A DNA stretch of 64,000 bases, taken from the NCBI GenBank assembly GCA_938092015.1, contig CALKOT010000032.1:1-64000 (forward strand), written 5' to 3'. The stretch is from an uncultured Paracoccaceae bacterium. Its GTDB lineage: Bacteria > Pseudomonadota > Alphaproteobacteria > Rhodobacterales > Rhodobacteraceae. The notes beneath the pieces were generated by a model. It was given only the letters and a program-made list of their open reading frames with translations. It made no database searches and was not told the origin of the DNA. The position numbers were made by a program, and so were the translations under genes. Shown in pieces: positions 43,723-52,385 of the stretch. Position 1 is the stretch's first letter. The number at the start of each line of letters is the position of its first letter.

Positions 43723-45449
43723 GTTCGAATGAAATGACCGGTGGCGAAGCCCTCGTCCGTATGCTTATGGCCCATGAGGCTGGCCCGATGTTCGGCATGG
43801 GCGGGTTTCAATTGCTGCCTTTTTATGATGCTGCACGCCGGCTTGGCTTGAACCACAACCTGATCAACGACGAACGTTGCGCGGTCTTTTGCGCTGACGC
43901 CTATGCCAAAATCTCGGGCCGCGTCGGGCTTGTCGACGCCACACTTGGGCCCGGGGCGACAAACCTTGTCACCGGGCTTGTCGAAGCGCTGAATGCAGGT
44001 TCTCCGATCGTGGCCATCGTAGGCGATGCGCAGCGCGATCATGCCGGCAAGAACATGACGCAGGAAACAGATCAGGTGTCGATCCTGCGCCCTGCCTGTA
44101 AAGAACTGATCAAGGTCGAAACCGTCGCGCGCGTGCCAGAGGCGATCCGCCGGGCCTACGCTGTCGCAACATCGGGCCGTCCCGGCCCTGTTGTGGTCGA
44201 TGTCCCAGAGGATATCGCGCACGGCCTGCACGGCTTTGATGAAGATGACTTTGCTATCGACCCGCGTCACATCACGGCCCCTGCCCTGCGCTGCCGTCCG
44301 GACGCCGACGACGTTGCCAAAGCCGCGACAATCATCCGTGGCGCCCAGCGCCCTATGTTGCTGTGCGGCGGCGGCGTGCATCTATCCGATGCGACGGACG
44401 CCCTGACCCGGCTGGCGGAAAGCTGCGGCATCCCGGTGGCGCATACGATGACGGGGAAAGGCGCGATTTCCTGCGCCTCGCCCCTCAGCGCCGGGCTTTT
44501 CGGGCGCTACGACCGGATCGCGAATGAGATGATAGAAGCGTCCGATTGCCTGATCGTCGTCGGCTGTAAGCTGGGTGAGATCGCCACCAAACGCTTCACC
44601 ATCCCCGGCCCCGGCAAGACCGTGATCCACATGGATAATGTTGCTGAAGAAATGGGCCGCACTTATCAGCCGACGCTGAAGCTGTGGTGCGATGCGCGTG
44701 CGGGCCTGGACGATATCGCGGATGCGCTGTCTGAGGATGCGGACATTCAGAAAGCCTCTCACGCTGCTTTCGCCGCGCAGGTGCCGTTGCTGATGGCGAA
44801 ATGGCGTGAGGATGTCTCGGATCGCCTGAATTCTGAAGAAAGCCCGGTCCACATGGCCCGGTTGGTGACCGAGATTAACAAGGCGCTGCCTGCAGATGGC
44901 TACATGATCGCTGATGGCGGGTTCGCCGCACACTGGGGCGGATTGCTGTTTGATACCAAACAAGCCGGTCGGTCGTACGTGCCCGATCGGGGCTTTGCCT
45001 CTATCGGCTACGGCCTGCCCGGGGCAATGGGCGCGCAGCTGGCGAAACCGGACGCAAAGGTCGTTGGCCTTACCGGCGATGGCGGGTTCAACATGGTGCT
45101 TGGGGAGTTGGAAACCGCCCGCCGCATGAAACTCGGCTGCACCGTTGTCGTCGTGAACAACGCAGCATCAGGCTACGTCAAAGCCCTTCAGCACCTGATG
45201 TATGGCGAAGGCGCATACCAGTCGTCGGACCTTGCCGAGACCGACTACGCCAAGGTCGCCGAGGCGATGGGCTGCCATGGCATCCGTGTTGAGACGCCAG
45301 ACCAGATCGCCCCGGCGCTGGCGTCGGCATTCGCAGAAACTGACCGCCCATCCGTCATCGACGTGATGGTCACCCGCGACCCATCGCGCATGTTGCCTGC
45401 CGTCGACAACCGGGCGGTGCAGGTGAAAAAGGGCGACCGGGTCGCCTAG
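43719..45449 (+). CDS. ThDP-dependent enzyme of the acetolactate-synthase-like family
   Basis: 576 residues with the three-domain POX/ALS layout. The Glu that activates ThDP is in NDERCAVFCADAYAK, followed by GPGATNLVTGLVEA. The middle domain (PMLLCGGGVHLSDATDALTR) is a degenerate nucleotide fold. The C-terminal ThDP motif is GLTGDGGFNMVLGELETARR to VVVVNNAASGY. Candidate activities are decarboxylation or carboligation of a 2-oxo acid, as in benzoylformate decarboxylase, sulfoacetaldehyde acetyltransferase or acetolactate synthase. ATG overlaps the beta-chain stop by 4 bp. Confidence 0.9.
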   Translation: MSSNEMTGGEALVRMLMAHEAGPMFGMGGFQLLPFYDAARRLGLNHNLINDERCAVFCADAYAKISGRVGLVDATLGPGATNLVTGLVEALNAGSPIVAIVGDAQRDHAGKNMTQETDQVSILRPACKELIKVETVARVPEAIRRAYAVATSGRPGPVVVDVPEDIAHGLHGFDEDDFAIDPRHITAPALRCRPDADDVAKAATIIRGAQRPMLLCGGGVHLSDATDALTRLAESCGIPVAHTMTGKGAISCASPLSAGLFGRYDRIANEMIEASDCLIVVGCKLGEIATKRFTIPGPGKTVIHMDNVAEEMGRTYQPTLKLWCDARAGLDDIADALSEDADIQKASHAAFAAQVPLLMAKWREDVSDRLNSEESPVHMARLVTEINKALPADGYMIADGGFAAHWGGLLFDTKQAGRSYVPDRGFASIGYGLPGAMGAQLAKPDAKVVGLTGDGGFNMVLGELETARRMKLGCTVVVVNNAASGYVKALQHLMYGEGAYQSSDLAETDYAKVAEAMGCHGIRVETPDQIAPALASAFAETDRPSVIDVMVTRDPSRMLPAVDNRAVQVKKGDRVA

Positions 45450-45512
45450 CGTGAGCAATAGCTGGCGAGGTGGCGCAAAACCTGCGTAAGCTCTGCGGAT
45501 AGGAGACTACGC

Positions 45513-47177
45513 ATGACCCGCCGCCTCGCCGCAATTCTCACCGCAGACATCATTGGCTATTCCAAACTGATGGGTGAGGATGAGGCCGGCACGCTCGCCG
45601 CCCTCCGCCGTCTTCGCAGCGAGGTGTTCTCCCCCGCCGTCGCCAGCAAACGCGGCAAGATCATCAAAAGCATGGGCGACGGTTGGTTGGTTGCTTTCAA
45701 CAGCGCCGAAGACGCGGTGACCTGCGCGATGCATGTGCAGGACAGGCTGACAACAGTTCCCACCATCAAGCTGCGCATCGGCGTCCACACCGGCGACGTC
45801 GTTCATCAGGACGAAGATGTCTTTGGCGACGGCGTGAACATCGCCGCGAGGCTAGAGGAAATCAGCCCCCATGGCGGCGTTGCAATCTCGGACGCCGTTT
45901 GGGGCGCGCTTGATGGCACGCTGAAGCCTTCATTTGATGATCAGGGTGAAAAGGCGTTGAAGAACATCGCCCATCCGGTCAGGTTGTGGGCGCGTGGCGG
46001 GGATGTCGAGGGGGGCTTTGATGCGAAAGTTGAGGCAGGGTTCCCAAACCTCGCCATCGTACCCATCGAAACATCCAGCGACGATGCGGAGGTGCAGGAG
46101 CTTGCCGCAGCGATCACCAGTGATCTGGCGACCTATCTCGGCGCCGTGCAGTGGATCAATGCCGAAACTTCGGCGGAACCCGCGCCGAATGCATACATCG
46201 CGCAAGGCGCTCTGCGCGCGCGAGGCGGTAGGATCAGGCTGGAAGTAACTCTTTCCGCCCCTAACGGTCAGGCATTGTGGCGCGAGAAATACGACAGCTT
46301 GATCGAAGACAGTTTTGACTGGCAGGATCAAACGAGCCGGGCGATCTCAACCAATCTTTTCGGCCATATTCTACAGCGTGAAGAATTACGCATCGAAACG
46401 ACGCCCGAGGATCAGCGCACCGCTGAACAATGGCACAACTACGCATTGTTGCGATCTTCGCAGGATGCGGCCGGCTTGATCGAATGTATCCAGTGTATGG
46501 AACGGGCAATTGAGTTGGCGCCAAATTGGGGCCACCCTTATGTTATGGCGGTCGCCGCTCTTTTCTCGGCGACGTCCATGGGCCTCACCAAGGGATTTGA
46601 GCCATTCATAGCCAAACAGGCCGGATGGTTTCAAAAGGCGGATGAGTTAGAGCCCAAGGCGTCATCGGCTCGCGCCATGCTGGCCTTCGCACATTTTGTG
46701 CAAACGGGTGATCGGGACGCCGCCCGTGGGGTAACCTCACAACTATTGAAGCACCTGCCCTTTGACCCGGACGTGCTGATGTTTGGGGGATATCTCTTCC
46801 TCTACGCAGGTGAGCCTCAGCCAGGTCTCGACTGCCTGCGCAAACTGGCTGAGATTGGATTGCACACGCCATATTCAGCGGCGGTTCACAACGGGATCGC
46901 CTTCGCAAATGTTCAGCTTGGCTTACTGGAAGATGCGCTTGACCATTCCCGCAAGGCTTTGGCGATCAACCCGACTTATCCTGCCACCAACAGGCATCTC
47001 GCCGCCATCTTTGCCTTGACAGGCGATGCGAAAGCGGCTGCCGAGCAGTTGAAAGTTTTCAATCGCCTCATCCCAGACGAAACGATATCTAAAATTCGCG
47101 AACGCGTGCGGATGGGCGGCACCGAGCACGCGCTTCGCTATCTGGAAGGCTTGCGGCTGGCGGGGATGCCAGAATAG
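45513..47177 (+). CDS. class III adenylate/guanylate cyclase with C-terminal TPR-like repeats
   Basis: 554 residues. The N-terminal cyclase domain (about 1-165) has both metal Asp (LTADIIGYSKLM and KSMGDGWLVAF), HTGDVV, and the transition-state Asn/Arg in FGDGVNIAARLEEI, so it should be active. A middle part (LAIVPIETSSDDAEV to LWREKYD) is of the type found in CHASE-free TolB-like cyclases. The C-terminal half has TPR-like helices (CMERAIELAPNWGHPY, ALDHSRKALAINPTYPAT). It stands 63 bp after the ThDP operon. Confidence 0.9.
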   Translation: MTRRLAAILTADIIGYSKLMGEDEAGTLAALRRLRSEVFSPAVASKRGKIIKSMGDGWLVAFNSAEDAVTCAMHVQDRLTTVPTIKLRIGVHTGDVVHQDEDVFGDGVNIAARLEEISPHGGVAISDAVWGALDGTLKPSFDDQGEKALKNIAHPVRLWARGGDVEGGFDAKVEAGFPNLAIVPIETSSDDAEVQELAAAITSDLATYLGAVQWINAETSAEPAPNAYIAQGALRARGGRIRLEVTLSAPNGQALWREKYDSLIEDSFDWQDQTSRAISTNLFGHILQREELRIETTPEDQRTAEQWHNYALLRSSQDAAGLIECIQCMERAIELAPNWGHPYVMAVAALFSATSMGLTKGFEPFIAKQAGWFQKADELEPKASSARAMLAFAHFVQTGDRDAARGVTSQLLKHLPFDPDVLMFGGYLFLYAGEPQPGLDCLRKLAEIGLHTPYSAAVHNGIAFANVQLGLLEDALDHSRKALAINPTYPATNRHLAAIFALTGDAKAAAEQLKVFNRLIPDETISKIRERVRMGGTEHALRYLEGLRLAGMPE

Positions 47178-47252
47178 CGCCTCACGTCAGTGGTCGACAT
47201 CGCCACCGCCTTGGGTAGGGTGCTGGCGACCAGATCAGACAGGAGAATATCC

Positions 47253-48413
47253 ATGCAAATCCCCGCCCCCATCGCCGATTATGCTGACGAAATGACCGCC
47301 ATTCGCCGCGATCTGCACGCCCATCCAGAATTGGGGTTTGAGGAAGTGCGCACATCCGGCGTCGTCGCCGACAAGCTGCGGGAATACGGCGTGGATGAGA
47401 TGGAAACCGGCATCGGTCGCACCGGCGTCGTGGCCGTCATCAAAGGCAATCGCCCGGGCAAGCGCATTGGCCTGCGCGCCGACATGGACGCGCTGCCTAT
47501 CCATGAGCAGACAAACCTGCCCTACGCCTCCAAAAACGCTGGCGTCATGCACGCCTGCGGCCATGATAGCCACACGACCATGCTGCTGGGCGCGGCGAAA
47601 TATCTGGCTGAGACGCGTGATTTTGCGGGCGAGGCTGTGCTGATCTTTCAGCCCGCCGAAGAAGGTCTTGGCGGCGCGCGTGAGATGATCGCCGATGGTC
47701 TGTTCGATAAGTTCCCAGTGGATGAAGTTTATGGCCTGCATAATTCCCCCTTCGACGACCCGGGTCAGATCGGGATTAAGCCGGGTGCGGCGATGGCAGG
47801 CGCGAATTTCTTTGACATCAAGATCATTGGCAAAGGCGGCCATGCGGCCCGGCCCGAGGGCTCGGTCGATGCGCTGGTTGTCGCTTCAGGGCTGGCGCGT
47901 GAGCTGCACACCATCGTTTCACGCAATGTGCCGCCGTCAATTCCGATCGTATTGTCTGTGACCCAAATCCATGCGGGCGCCGCGTATAACGTGATCCCCG
48001 AAGATGCGATGCTGGCCGGCACCGTTCGCTATTTTGACGATGAAACAATGGAACTTGTCTCACAGCGTATGAGAGAACTTTGCGCGGGTTACGCCATCGC
48101 ATACGGCGCAGAGATCGACATCGACATCCGCAATGTGTTCGACGTTCTGAGAAACGATGACGCGCTATCAGCTGAGATGTTGTCAGCCGCGATAGATGTC
48201 GTCGGCTCGGACAATGCACGACAAAAGGATGATGCTGTCATGGGGTCTGAAGACTTCGCCGACATGCTTGCCGTCGTACCCGGCGCCTACTGCACCATCG
48301 GTCATGCGGGCGATGTGCCGCTGCATAACCCGGCCTTCGTGCTGGATGATGACATCCTGCCAGTCGGCGCATCCCTGATGGCGCGGATGGTTGAGGTGCG
48401 CGGAGCCGCTTAA
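47253..48413 (+). CDS. M20-family aminoacylase/hippurate hydrolase
   Basis: 386 residues of the M20D amidohydrolases. Metal ligands and catalytic residues: RADMDALPIHE, MHACGHDSHTTMLLGAA, LIFQPAEEGLGGAREM, the dimerisation-domain GKGGHAARPEGSVDAL and final PLHNPAFVLDDD. HipO-like enzymes of this group hydrolyse N-acyl amino acids such as benzoylglycine. ATG 47253 follows AGGAGA. Next to benzoate genes, hippurate to benzoate plus glycine is an attractive role, but the group also includes auxin-conjugate and N-acetyl-amino-acid hydrolases. Convergent 4-bp overlap with the broken AEC gene. Confidence 0.9.
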   Translation: MQIPAPIADYADEMTAIRRDLHAHPELGFEEVRTSGVVADKLREYGVDEMETGIGRTGVVAVIKGNRPGKRIGLRADMDALPIHEQTNLPYASKNAGVMHACGHDSHTTMLLGAAKYLAETRDFAGEAVLIFQPAEEGLGGAREMIADGLFDKFPVDEVYGLHNSPFDDPGQIGIKPGAAMAGANFFDIKIIGKGGHAARPEGSVDALVVASGLARELHTIVSRNVPPSIPIVLSVTQIHAGAAYNVIPEDAMLAGTVRYFDDETMELVSQRMRELCAGYAIAYGAEIDIDIRNVFDVLRNDDALSAEMLSAAIDVVGSDNARQKDDAVMGSEDFADMLAVVPGAYCTIGHAGDVPLHNPAFVLDDDILPVGASLMARMVEVRGAA

Positions 48414-49348
48414 GGCGCAGCTGGGAACACCAAAAAGAATGCCGAAACGGTGACGACGGACAACATCGTCGTCACCAGCATCGCCGTTGACGTGCGTCGC
48501 ACATAGACCCCTTGCGCCTGCGCCAAAACGAACGGGCCAGACCCGATAGGTAGCGCCGCCAGCAGGATGCCAACAGCAGCCCACAAAGGTTCTGTAGGAA
48601 ACAGGACGATCAACGCAAAACCAGCCAAAACTGGGTGCATGATCAGCTTGGCGAAGGTGATCAGGCCAACTTCAAAACTGCCCTCTGTGATGGGTTTTCC
48701 AACCAGAAAAAGACCGATTGCGAACAACGCGCAAGGAGCAGCCGCAGCGCCGAGAATGCCGGTGAACTACTCAACTGGTTCGGCCAGCCCCAGACCTGTT
48801 GCAGCCCAGACAAGCGCCGCAAAGGGCGCAACCAGCATCGGGTTCGTGATCACCGCAAGAATGATCTTGCCGATTACTTTGAAGATCTGGGACTTTTCCT
48901 GTCGTGAGATTTCAATCGGGATAATCGCCAGTGTGATCGACAGAACGGAAATGATCGCTGCGACGATGGCGGGCAGCGCCGCCTCATCCCCAAACGCCGC
49001 TATTGCGAGGGGAATGCCCATGTAGCCTGAATTTGGATAGGCCCCGTTCAGCCCGTGCATCGACGCCTCTGACGCCGTCAGGCGAAACAGGACCATACCT
49101 ACGATGCCCGCGATCGCCCATGTCGCCGCCAAAGCGCCGGAAAACCCGATGATGAAGGCTGGGTTGTAGATTTTAGCCAGATCGACACCGGCCATCACCT
49201 GAAACATCAACGCAGGCAAAGCGACCCAATAGACGAACCCGTTTAACGCCTCACTGCTGCCAGGGCCAAGCAGCCTAAGCTTACCGCAAGCATAGCCCAC
49301 GCCGACAATCGCGAAGATAGGCAGAACGATGTCGAGGAAAGCTTGCAC
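48410..49348 (-). pseudogene. AEC-family (auxin efflux carrier type) transporter with in-frame stop
   Basis: Frame 49348 to 48410 encodes about 312 residues of an AEC permease, but TAG at 48767-48769 splits it after residue 193. The N-terminal part (PIFAIVGVGYACGKL, GYMGIPLAIAAFGDEAALPA) and the C-terminal part (FTGILGAAAAPCALFAIGLFLVG, PVLAGFALIVLF) are in the same frame and join without any gap, so a single nonsense change in the codon between AEPVE and FTGIL explains the break. Both halves of the fold are otherwise well kept, which points to a recent event, readthrough, or a sequencing error. Confidence 0.85.
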
Positions 49349-49460
49349 TGCGGGCCTGAACCATAGGGGTGATGGCCCCTTCTCCGCCGATCACCCGTTC
49401 CGGTTCAAGCGCTGAAACTTGCGTTTAGCTGCGGCTCTTCGCCCTTAATATCGCAGCGGT

Positions 49461-50315
49461 TCACTCCGCTGGCATGCCCAATGGCGCCCGGTTATCCAGC
49501 CGCCTCCGCATCACCTCGGCAATGATCACGCCAAAGGGCGCTGAGAACCAGATGCAGATCAAAAGCGCCGCTGCCTGATACTCAACCAATATGGGGCCAA
49601 GGACGAACAGCATCACGCGGAAAAGCCAGAATGACCCCCACATTGACCCAGCAAAGCGCCACATCCAAATGCGGTGAGTTTCTACATCGCGCTTGCGGAT
49701 CGCCAGCACACCCATGACAGCGCAGGAATAGACAACGGCGGACATCGAGTAGAACCCCCACGTTGACCAGGACCCGCCGTATTCGCCAACATCGCCATGC
49801 TGAGCAGATAGGAGGACAGCGCAGATCACACTGATCGTCAAAAAGCCAAACGTGACTTTCCCAAGCATCTTGTGAGAACCGCCCTTAGGTGACCCGCCGG
49901 GCCGCAACATCTGGATGTGCATCAGCACAAAAGCGACCGAATTACAGATGATGTGACCGTAAAGAAGATTGGTGCGCCAATCTGGTCCCGTTACAAACCG
50001 TTCATGAAACGCCACGCCCCACGCTGGGTGCGAGGTGTAGGTCTCACCCCATACGGTGCAGGCGTTGTCTGGGCAGGACGCCATTGCCGCTGATCCCTCT
50101 GACGCGCCCAGATTGTCTAGAACATCATAAATGCCAATGAAAAATGCGATGGCGTCAGGCGCGCCTTCGATGATGTAGCGGATGTTAAGCACCAGCAAGA
50201 GGCCGATGCCCCAAAGCAGAAACCACGAATATCGCCCACGCATGAAGCCGCGCACAAGCAGACCGGCCCAGACGGCCAGCGCTGCGTAGATTGTCAGAAC
50301 TCCATAGGAAATCAT
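49461..50315 (-). CDS. DUF2306-like membrane protein
   Basis: 284 residues, seven or so hydrophobic helices. The family-type features are LLYGHIICNSVAFVLMHIQM, HKMLGKVTFGFLTISVICAV, and RKRDVETHRIWMWRFAGSMW, where the His-rich helix ends may bind heme or metal in relatives. Function is unknown. It is divergent from the TetR gene; the operator pair at 50431-50467 lies between them and may control both. Confidence 0.7.
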   Translation of the reverse strand: MISYGVLTIYAALAVWAGLLVRGFMRGRYSWFLLWGIGLLLVLNIRYIIEGAPDAIAFFIGIYDVLDNLGASEGSAAMASCPDNACTVWGETYTSHPAWGVAFHERFVTGPDWRTNLLYGHIICNSVAFVLMHIQMLRPGGSPKGGSHKMLGKVTFGFLTISVICAVLLSAQHGDVGEYGGSWSTWGFYSMSAVVYSCAVMGVLAIRKRDVETHRIWMWRFAGSMWGSFWLFRVMLFVLGPILVEYQAAALLICIWFSAPFGVIIAEVMRRRLDNRAPLGMPAE

Positions 50316-50430
50316 TGGTTTTCTCCCCTTAAGACGCGCCGGCTTTGCGTCCCGCGCAACCTTTGCCTTTTTCGGCCGCCCTTACTGGCGATTTTGATCA
50401 GTTTCTTGTGCGCAACAAGGATATCGCGCC

Positions 50431-50467
50431 AATAACACTGTTATTGAAATTCCATAACGTTGTTATG
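50431..50467. promoter_or_regulatory. tandem palindromic operators of the TetR regulator
   Basis: Two 15-bp palindromes: AATAACACTGTTATT (50431-50445, 7-bp arms) and CATAACGTTGTTATG (50453-50467, 6-bp arms). Both fit ATAAC-N5-GTTAT. Their centres are 22 bp apart, about two helical turns, so two dimers could bind on the same face. They end 19 bp before the tetR start, so autorepression is likely, and control of the divergent DUF2306 gene is possible. Confidence 0.8.
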
Positions 50468-50486
50468 AAGTCAAGCTGAATGTAAC

Positions 50487-51167
50487 ATGCCGGTCCCGAA
50501 CGCCATGACCACAAAGGCCCCAAACGTGCCCAGAACGACGGCTAAGCCGCAGGATACCCAGCGAAATGATGTACGCGAAGCTCTTCTAAGCGCCGCCATG
50601 AAATTGGCGGCTGAAAGCCGTGACCTTTCATTCTCGTTGCGCCAACTGGCCGAGGCGGCGGATACGTCCACAATGTCGATCTACACCCAGTTCGGAAACC
50701 GCGAGGGCTTGAACAGGGCGCTGTCGGCCCGTGCGTTCGGCCTGTTCGCAGATGAACTAAAGCGCGCCACAGCTGATATCGACCGAAAGGACGTCGTCCC
50801 GCTGTTGCAGCGCATGGCACAGGCCTACCGCAAATTTGCGCAAGACCATCCGTCAGGCTTTGATCTGCTATTCGGTGATATCAACAGCTTCGACACCGTT
50901 CCCCCACTATCGAACCAATACGAAGGCCTGCCGTCGCCCAGCGAAAACGGGTATGTGGTCTATGGCCTATATTATTCCGCGTTCGAAACGGGCGTAGCCC
51001 AGGGCGTATTTCGCAACGACGCTCCGGTCAGGTTGGTGATGGACAGTTTCTGGGCGCAGCTTCATGGCCTCGTCGCGTTGGAACGCCTGGGCTATGTCAG
51101 GTTACCCCAAGAAGCCGAGGATCGCTTCGCCTATGGGATCGAAGCCATCTTGAGAGGGCTAAAGTGA
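50487..51167 (+). CDS. TetR/AcrR-family transcriptional regulator
   Basis: 226 residues. The helix-turn-helix is in ALLSAAMKLAAESRDLSFSL followed by RQLAEAADTSTMSIYTQFGNREGL. The remaining helical part binds an unknown ligand; LFGDINSFDTVPPL is unusual. A poorly supported ribosome-binding site leaves the start open; ATG 50505 (MTTKAP) is an alternative. The stop lies 4 bp before the next gene, so it is probably co-transcribed with the BaiN-like flavoprotein. Confidence 0.88.
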   Translation: MPVPNAMTTKAPNVPRTTAKPQDTQRNDVREALLSAAMKLAAESRDLSFSLRQLAEAADTSTMSIYTQFGNREGLNRALSARAFGLFADELKRATADIDRKDVVPLLQRMAQAYRKFAQDHPSGFDLLFGDINSFDTVPPLSNQYEGLPSPSENGYVVYGLYYSAFETGVAQGVFRNDAPVRLVMDSFWAQLHGLVALERLGYVRLPQEAEDRFAYGIEAILRGLK

Positions 51168-51171
51168 ACGT

Positions 51172-52374
51172 ATGACACAGCCCGCCCTCACGCCTGACAT
51201 CGCTATCATTGGTGGAGGCCCCGCTGGATTGGCGGCGGCTGAGGCAGCGTTGGCGGCAGGGCGCAGTGTCACTGTGTTCGACGCCAAACCCAGCCTCGCC
51301 CGAAAGTTTCTGATGGCGGGCAAATCTGGGCTGAACCTGTCAAATGACCTGCCGCCAGACCAGTTTTGCGGCGCCTTTCCGCCAGAGATGCAGTCCTACC
51401 TCAAACACTTCACAGGCGAAGACGTTCGCAGATGGGCCGAAGGACTGGGGGAAGAGATGTTCATCGGGTCATCCCGTCGCCTTTATCCGGTTGCGATGAA
51501 GGCATCCCCACTTCTTCGCCGCTGGTTGGGGCGGCTTGGCGCTGCGGAACTTCGCACCAGATGGCGATGGACAGGATGGGATGGCGACGTGCTGACATTC
51601 GACAGCCCCGACGGCCCCCAAACAGCCCAACCCAAAGCGACCGTCCTGGCCATGGGCGGTGGATCATGGCCCCGCCTCGGGTCAGATGGCGAATGGATGA
51701 AGACGCTAGCGAAGGCTGGCATCGCCCTGTCCCCGCTACGCCCGGCGAATATGGGCTTTAACGTCGATTGGAGCGATCATATGGCCGATCGTTTCGCAGG
51801 CGCGCCAGTCAAGACCATCGCGATGACCTTCGGCAATACCCGCGTTGAAGGTGAATTCACCATTACACGCAACGGCGTCGAGGGCGGAGTGATCTACACC
51901 CTGTCCGCCCCAATCCGAGACGCGTTGGAACAGGGCGAAACGACTGCCTATATCGACCTTACACCTGGCCGTGGCCGCAAATCCCTCGCCCAACGCTTAT
52001 CCAAACCGCAATGCAAGTTGTCGGCATCAAACTTTCTTCGCAAAACGGTTAGGATCACAGGCGTCAAAGCTGCACTGCTTCGCGAATGCGCGCCGGATAT
52101 CAGTGGTGATCCTTATGAACTGGCGACGGCGATCAAGGCCCTGCCACTGACACTGAAGGCCCCCCGCCCCATCGAAGAAGCAGTCTCAACCACAGGCGGG
52201 GTCGCCTGGGCTGCTCTGACAGCCGACCTGATGCTAAACGCCTGCCCCGGAGTTTTTGCAGCGGGTGAGATGCTCGATTGGGAAGCGCCAACGGGCGGCT
52301 ACCTGTTGACCGGTTGCCTCGCGACCGGCTTCGCAGCAGGGCGCGCGGCGGCGAAGTATTCCATGGGCAGTTAG
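51172..52374 (+). CDS. HI0933/BaiN-family FAD-dependent oxidoreductase
   Basis: 400 residues. FAD motif IAIIGGGPAGLAAAEAAL, then ARKFLMAGKSGLNLSND with the KxxxSGxGxCN-type motif altered to SGLNLSN, ATVLAMGGGSWPRLGSDG, and the C-terminal PGVFAAGEMLDWEAPTGGYL to GCLATGFAAGRAA. This matches the TIGR03862-type subgroup of the family. Substrate is unknown. It follows tetR by 4 bp. Confidence 0.88.
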   Translation: MTQPALTPDIAIIGGGPAGLAAAEAALAAGRSVTVFDAKPSLARKFLMAGKSGLNLSNDLPPDQFCGAFPPEMQSYLKHFTGEDVRRWAEGLGEEMFIGSSRRLYPVAMKASPLLRRWLGRLGAAELRTRWRWTGWDGDVLTFDSPDGPQTAQPKATVLAMGGGSWPRLGSDGEWMKTLAKAGIALSPLRPANMGFNVDWSDHMADRFAGAPVKTIAMTFGNTRVEGEFTITRNGVEGGVIYTLSAPIRDALEQGETTAYIDLTPGRGRKSLAQRLSKPQCKLSASNFLRKTVRITGVKAALLRECAPDISGDPYELATAIKALPLTLKAPRPIEEAVSTTGGVAWAALTADLMLNACPGVFAAGEMLDWEAPTGGYLLTGCLATGFAAGRAAAKYSMGS

Positions 52375-52385
52375 GCGAACAACCG

